Source: Kocuria marina (GTDB lineage Bacteria > Actinomycetota > Actinomycetes > Actinomycetales > Micrococcaceae). From it: a DNA stretch of 64,000 nt. Below the pieces are notes generated by a model that saw only the letters and a program-made list of their open reading frames with translations, had not been told where the DNA came from and ran no database searches. Positions 60,573-64,000 of this stretch are shown here, piece by piece. Both the position numbers and the translations under genes were made by a program. The DNA lies in NCBI RefSeq assembly GCF_000786655.1, contig NZ_JROM01000058.1, positions 104,909 to 168,908 of the forward strand, read 5' to 3'. Numbering within the stretch: the first letter of the stretch is position 1; each line of letters begins with the position of its first letter.

Positions 60573-61871
60573 TTACTGCTCGGAGGCCACGAGGCGCCCG
60601 TGCTTGGCGACGTCGTGGCGACCGTGGACCGCGTAGTAGAACACGGCCGCGAGGACCACGACCACCGCGAGGACCGTGTACATGGTGCCGAAACCCGTGG
60701 CCGAGAGCAGGATGCCCAGGGCGATGGGCCCGAGACCCACACCCACATCCATGAGCAGCAGCAGCGTGGAGATGCCCGTGCCCAGCTTGTGAGGAGGCAC
60801 GGCGCTCACGGCGATCGCCTGCGAGGCCGGCATGAGTGTGCCGTAGCCGAGCCCGGTCATCGCGCCCGCGACCACGACCTGCCAGTCCTGGTGCGCCACG
60901 GCCAGGATGCCCAGGGCCACCGCGAAGCAGATCAGACCCAGGTAGACCACCACGTTGTCACCGCGCTGGTCCTGCACCTTGCCCAGGACGAAACGCATGA
61001 TCAGCATGGCCACCGCGTAGGCCAGGAAGAACAGGCCCGCGCCCGTGGTGACCCCGCGGTCCACGGCGTAGGCGTTGAGGTAAGTGATCACACCGGCGTA
61101 GCACAGGCCCACGAGCAGCATGAAGCACCCGATGGGTAGGACGGCGGGATGGGCGACGTCGCTCAGCGAGAAACGCGTCTTGGTCTTGTCGTGCGCCGCC
61201 TGCGCCCGGGCCTCACGCTGGGCGAGCGGTTCGCGCAGGAAGAGTCCCAGGATCAGACCGAGCACCGCGGTGACGAGCGTGGTCCAGAACATCCAGGTGT
61301 AGTCGAACGAGCCCACCAGGAACAGGCCCAGGGCGGGGCCGATGGCCGTGGCCAGCGTGGCACCCAATGCGAAGTACCCCGTGCCCTCACCGCGGCGCGA
61401 GGCCGGGATGACGGACTGCGCGATCGTCATGGTCGCGGTGCTCGCGAAGGCGTAGCCGAAGCCGTGCACGATGCGCACCGTGATCAACAGCGGTAGCGAC
61501 CCGGCGGGCAGGTACAGCGCGCACGCAAAGACCACCACCACGAGGGCGATCAACAGCATCCGACGCCGACCCAGGACATCCACGAGGTACCCGGAGACGA
61601 GCCGCGCCAGGGTGGCTCCCACCACGAACGCGCTCGAGGCGAAACCGCTCACGGCATCCGAGGCCGCGAAGCTGCGCACGGCGTACAGCGCCATGGTCGT
61701 GACCAGGATGTAGAAGATCAGGTACTGGAAGAAGTTGACCACCCAGGCCAGCACGAACGTGGGCGTGAGCAGCGGTTCACGCACCGCGGCGGTGGCGGGA
61801 GCCGGCTGCGCTCCCGGCGCGACGGCGGGTGTCTGGCCCGTGGGGACGGGCGCCTTGGTGTCGTGAGACAC
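60573..61871 (-). CDS. MFS efflux-type transporter
   Basis: A 432-residue major facilitator with 12 predicted helices. The signature loop between helices 2 and 3 reads SGYLVDVLGRRRMLL (good GxLvDxxGRRR match), and helix 4-5 has RIVHGFGYAFASTATMTIAQSVIP, as in EmrD/YfcJ-like drug or metabolite exporters. A 45-residue Pro/Ala/Thr-rich N-tail precedes helix 1. The GTG at 61871 is preferred because AGGAG lies eight bases before it; a longer ATG frame crosses the promoter region. It diverges from a MarR-type regulator across a 292-base gap with overlapping promoters, so it is almost certainly controlled by that regulator. The substrate is unknown. Confidence 0.85.
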   Translation of the reverse strand: MSHDTKAPVPTGQTPAVAPGAQPAPATAAVREPLLTPTFVLAWVVNFFQYLIFYILVTTMALYAVRSFAASDAVSGFASSAFVVGATLARLVSGYLVDVLGRRRMLLIALVVVVFACALYLPAGSLPLLITVRIVHGFGYAFASTATMTIAQSVIPASRRGEGTGYFALGATLATAIGPALGLFLVGSFDYTWMFWTTLVTAVLGLILGLFLREPLAQREARAQAAHDKTKTRFSLSDVAHPAVLPIGCFMLLVGLCYAGVITYLNAYAVDRGVTTGAGLFFLAYAVAMLIMRFVLGKVQDQRGDNVVVYLGLICFAVALGILAVAHQDWQVVVAGAMTGLGYGTLMPASQAIAVSAVPPHKLGTGISTLLLLMDVGVGLGPIALGILLSATGFGTMYTVLAVVVVLAAVFYYAVHGRHDVAKHGRLVASEQ

Positions 61872-61905
61872 GGGGGAATCTCCTGGGTAGGCGCGGTTTG
61901 TACGA

Positions 61906-61940
61906 TGCAAAATTGTAACATGCAATTTGCAGGATACAAT
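61906..61940. promoter_or_regulatory. Face-to-face overlapping promoters with MarR-type operator
   Basis: Plus strand: TTGTAA (61913-61918), 16 bases, TACAAT (61935-61940). Minus strand: TTGTAT (61939-61934), 16 bases, TACAAT (61917-61912). The -35 of each promoter coincides with the -10 of the other. Arms TGCAAAATTG (61906-61915) and CAATTTGCA (61923-61931) form an inverted repeat inside, a likely binding site for the divergently encoded MarR-type protein. Confidence 0.7.
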
Positions 61941-62032
61941 AGGGTGCGGCCGCCCGGTTCGTGCCGCACGACGGCGCGTTGGGCGCAGCGTTCGACGCCG
62001 CTCGCAGCGGTGGGCCGCGGCACCCCCGGCTG

Positions 62033-62133
62033 CGAGCGCCGTCGGCTACCGAGCAGCTGCGGCCTCGAGCGCCGTGGGGCGGCAAGCGCCATCGGGCCAC
62101 GAACGCCCCCGGGCCGCGAGCGCCGTCGGGCGA
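62033..62133. repeat. Six degenerate 16-17-base tandem repeats in the regulator leader
   Basis: Units begin at 62033, 62050 (16 bases), 62066, 62083, 62100 and 62117. The consensus is close to CGAGCGCCGTCGGGC followed by two variable bases; the last four units are exactly 17 bases each. The array lies in the untranslated leader between the divergent promoters and the GTG at 62164. Confidence 0.7.
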
Positions 62134-62163
62134 CGATCCAGCCCGGGATGAAAGGATGGACGG

Positions 62164-62637
62164 GTGGAAAGCGACGACTCCCTCAGCGAACTGGTCTACG
62201 AGCACATGCTGCTCTCCCGCTACGCACTTCAGGGCGCGCCGCCCCACTCCCGCACGGAGTCGCTGGACCGCAGCTCCACGGTTTTGCTGGCCCGCTTACA
62301 GGCCGGCGGCCCCATGAGCGTGGCCGAGCTCGCGCAATCCTTTGGCCTGGACATCTCCACGGTCCACCGCCAGGTGGCGGCCGCCATGAAGGGTGGTCTG
62401 ATCGAGCGCATCCAGGATCCGGAGGGCGGCGTCGCCCGGAAGCACCAGGCCACCAAAGAGGGCGCGCGGCGGCTCGCGGACGAGTTCCGGGCGCGCAGGG
62501 AGGCCTCGCGGCGCTTCCTCGCGGACTGGTCACCCGAGGACATCACGACCCTCGCGACCCTCACCCGCCGCTTCAACGAGAACGTGGAGGCGTCCCGGGG
62601 CCAGGCCTGGCCGCGGGACTACGACCGGGACGTGTAG
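62164..62637 (+). CDS. MarR-type winged-helix regulator
   Basis: A 157-residue protein with a winged helix-turn-helix at about residues 35-100: LARLQAGGPMSVAELAQSFGLDISTVHRQVAAAMKGGLIERIQDPEGGVARKHQATKEG reads as helix-turn-recognition helix and wing. Flanking N- and C-terminal helices (ESDDSLSELVYEHMLLSRYAL; TLATLTRRFNENVEA) would form the MarR dimer interface. The GTG start has AAAGGA eight bases upstream. It is divergent from an MFS transporter gene with an inverted repeat inside overlapping promoters, the usual layout for a ligand-responsive repressor of efflux. Ligand unknown. Confidence 0.82.
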   Translation: MESDDSLSELVYEHMLLSRYALQGAPPHSRTESLDRSSTVLLARLQAGGPMSVAELAQSFGLDISTVHRQVAAAMKGGLIERIQDPEGGVARKHQATKEGARRLADEFRARREASRRFLADWSPEDITTLATLTRRFNENVEASRGQAWPRDYDRDV

Positions 62638-62764
62638 GGCACGACGACGCGGCGTCGCCCGAGGTGGGACGTGCAATTCCGTGGGCCGCACCGAGTCGGT
62701 TCATCAGCCTGCTTGTTAGACTGCTCGCACAGGTTCCGCACGAACACCCAGGAAGTGGGTCACG

Positions 62765-63022
62765 GTGGCAGACATCAATCCCGAAGAATCCGAGCCCAAC
62801 CGCTCCAAGGCGGCCGCGGCGGCCAACGAACATTCCGGCTACAGCGTGGACAGGGACACCCCGCCCGCCGAGGGACTCGGGGTGGGGCCCACCAACAACG
62901 AGTTGGATCGCGATCATCCCGGGGACAGCTCCAAGGGGAAGGTCACCCTGGTCGTCCTGGCGGTGCTCGTGGGGTTGTTCATCGTGCTGGCCATCGTGGG
63001 CCGGATCATCGGCTTCTTCTGA
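62765..63022 (+). CDS. Small single-pass membrane protein (DUF6480-like)
   Basis: An 85-residue protein: a hydrophilic N-terminal 55 residues rich in Asn, Pro, Glu and Asp (INPEESEPNRSK, DTPPAEGLGVGPTNNELDRDHPGD) followed by one C-terminal membrane helix (VTLVVLAVLVGLFIVLAIVG) and the end RIIGFF. It resembles short actinobacterial DUF6480 proteins by general layout only. It starts with GTG; AGGAA lies upstream. It is 21 bases before the hydrolase gene and probably co-transcribed with it. Function unknown. Confidence 0.7.
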   Translation: MADINPEESEPNRSKAAAAANEHSGYSVDRDTPPAEGLGVGPTNNELDRDHPGDSSKGKVTLVVLAVLVGLFIVLAIVGRIIGFF

Positions 63023-63043
63023 TCCGTCACCGGAGGTACTCAC

Positions 63044-63895
63044 GTGGCTGAACTGACGCACTTCACCCGAGAGGGTCTGCGCTTCGATGTGCGCGACGGC
63101 GGACCCGCGGACGGTCCCGTGGTGATCCTTCTGCACGGTTTCCCGCAGGACTCCACGAGTTGGGACCGGGTGGCACCGCTGCTGCACGCCCAGGGGCTGC
63201 GCACGCTGGCCCCGGATCAGCGCGGGTATTCGCCGGGGGCGCGCCCCTCCGCGGTCTCGTCCTACGCCCAGCCGGAACTGGTCGCGGACGTCCTGGCGCT
63301 GGCCGACGCCGCTGGAACAGAACGGTTCCACCTGGTCGGTCACGACTGGGGCGGGGCGATCGCGTGGAACACGGCGATCGCGGAACCGCAGCGCGTCAGT
63401 TCCCAGACCGTGCTGTCCACACCCCACCCCTCCGCACTCGGACGGGCTCTACGCACGCCGGATCAGCTGAGGCGGTCGTGGTACATCGGGGCGTTCCAGG
63501 TGCCGAAGCTCCCCGAACTGGTGTTCGCGGGTCGGGCGGGTTCGTTGCTACGCCGTTCCGGCGTGCCCGATGAGGCCGCGCAGCACTACGACGAACGCTT
63601 TGCAACACCGCGGGACATGCGGGGCCCGATCAACTGGTATCGCGCCACCGTGCGCTCATCGGGTCTCACACGCGGTTCCAACGCCGCCGCGTTCGTGCGG
63701 GTGCCCACCACGTTCGTCTGGGGCAATCGCGATTTCGCACTCGGCCGCACCGCCGCCGAGCACACCGCCGACTATGTGGCCGCCCCCTACCGGTTCGTGG
63801 AGCTGGACGCGTCCCACTGGTTGCCGGAGCGCGAGGCGGAGGCGGTGGCGAGCGCCGTCGTGGAGCGGGTGTCGGGGGACGACGCCGCGGGGTGA
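63044..63895 (+). CDS. Alpha/beta hydrolase, epoxide hydrolase-like
   Basis: A 283-residue alpha/beta-hydrolase. The oxyanion segment is LLHGFPQDSTSW, followed by LAPDQRGYSPGARP. The nucleophile elbow is VGHDWGGAIAW with Asp101 as nucleophile, which places it with epoxide hydrolases, haloalkane or fluoroacetate dehalogenases rather than serine esterases. The catalytic His is probably in DASHWLPERE. The lid contains a Trp/Tyr pair (INWYRAT), as in epoxide hydrolases. The GTG start has GGAGG seven bases upstream. The same-strand small membrane protein gene precedes it. Substrate unknown. Confidence 0.85.
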   Translation: MAELTHFTREGLRFDVRDGGPADGPVVILLHGFPQDSTSWDRVAPLLHAQGLRTLAPDQRGYSPGARPSAVSSYAQPELVADVLALADAAGTERFHLVGHDWGGAIAWNTAIAEPQRVSSQTVLSTPHPSALGRALRTPDQLRRSWYIGAFQVPKLPELVFAGRAGSLLRRSGVPDEAAQHYDERFATPRDMRGPINWYRATVRSSGLTRGSNAAAFVRVPTTFVWGNRDFALGRTAAEHTADYVAAPYRFVELDASHWLPEREAEAVASAVVERVSGDDAAG

Positions 63896-63987
63896 CGCCC
63901 GCGGGCGGGCCCCGTATCCGGTGGGTCGGGTTCGCTGCTTTCGCCAAGTGCGCCCTCGGACAGCGCTCGCCGGGTCGGCTGGCATGT

Positions 63988-64000
63988 CCCCCCCCCCCCC
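63988..64000. other. C homopolymer running into the window end
   Basis: At least 13 consecutive C bases end the window, 92 bases after the hydrolase stop. Their true length is not visible. No gene is seen in 63896-64000. Confidence 0.9.

Noticed and set aside
62183..62533. Minus-strand frames opposite the MarR-type gene
   Set aside because: No start signal and Arg/Pro-rich composition typical of shadows.
1..64000. CRISPR array, rRNA operon or complete tRNA gene
   Set aside because: No regularly spaced identical repeats with unique spacers and no rRNA- or complete tRNA-like sequence were seen in any gap.

Overview
The window is a high-G+C chromosomal segment of an actinobacterium. Codon use is strongly G/C at third positions, there are several GTG starts with good Shine-Dalgarno (SD) sequences, and a complete actinobacterial-type hut (histidine) cluster is present. 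Micrococcaceae, for example Kocuria or a relative, is my best guess; this is an inference from gene content and was not searched. No rRNA, tRNA, CRISPR array, complete insertion sequence or phage gene was found. No gap between genes exceeds 300 bases.

Layout: 1-2.7 kb holds the end of an acyl-CoA synthetase gene, a DNA-binding antitoxin/PIN toxin pair and a GNAT acetyltransferase. 2.8-9.4 kb holds an NAD(P)-binding protein, a photolyase, a Tat-type lipoprotein intradiol dioxygenase, a serine permease (sdaC) and a Zn-dependent dehydrogenase divergent from ohrR. 9.5-20.4 kb is a nitrogen-salvage block: hutT and hutG diverge from an IclR regulator, then come a ZIP metal transporter, hutU-hutI-hutH and fmdB-fmdA. 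Two copies of one palindrome, one by the regulator and one before hutU, define a likely regulon. HutG releases formamide and FmdA hydrolyses it, so histidine is taken to glutamate, ammonia and formate. 20.4-22.5 kb is a lower-G+C restriction-modification pair (HNH nuclease plus cytosine-5 methyltransferase). 22.8-28.6 kb holds a thiosulfate-transporter/TusA fusion, small genes, a frameshifted oxidoreductase and a copper-type DUF1541 lipoprotein preceded by a CsoR-type operator. 28.6-33.1 kb is a four-gene operon: receiver-only response regulator, HEAT-repeat membrane protein, family-2 glycosyltransferase and CHASE3-type histidine kinase. An MFS transporter follows.

34.6-60.5 kb is a defence island of about 26 kb. 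Five successive leftward genes joined by 4-base ATGA overlaps or a 2-base gap encode a SNF2 helicase, a 1588-residue adenine methyltransferase, a 2164-residue DEAD/DUF1998 helicase with a nuclease-like C-terminus, a RelE-like/UvrD-type helicase, and a decayed Mrr-type nuclease. A 2282-residue transglutaminase-like/DUF4011/SF1 helicase/nuclease protein follows 52 bases later. Divergently there is a GmrSD-like DUF262-DUF1524 nuclease. The parts recall DISARM (DrmD, DrmMI) and Druantia (DruE), but the combination matches neither system as I know them. Two nearly identical 39-base hairpins, in direct orientation, bound the island exactly.

60.5-64 kb holds an MFS transporter divergent from a MarR-type regulator with overlapping face-to-face promoters, a tandem-repeat leader, a small membrane protein, an epoxide-hydrolase-like enzyme and a C homopolymer running into the window end.
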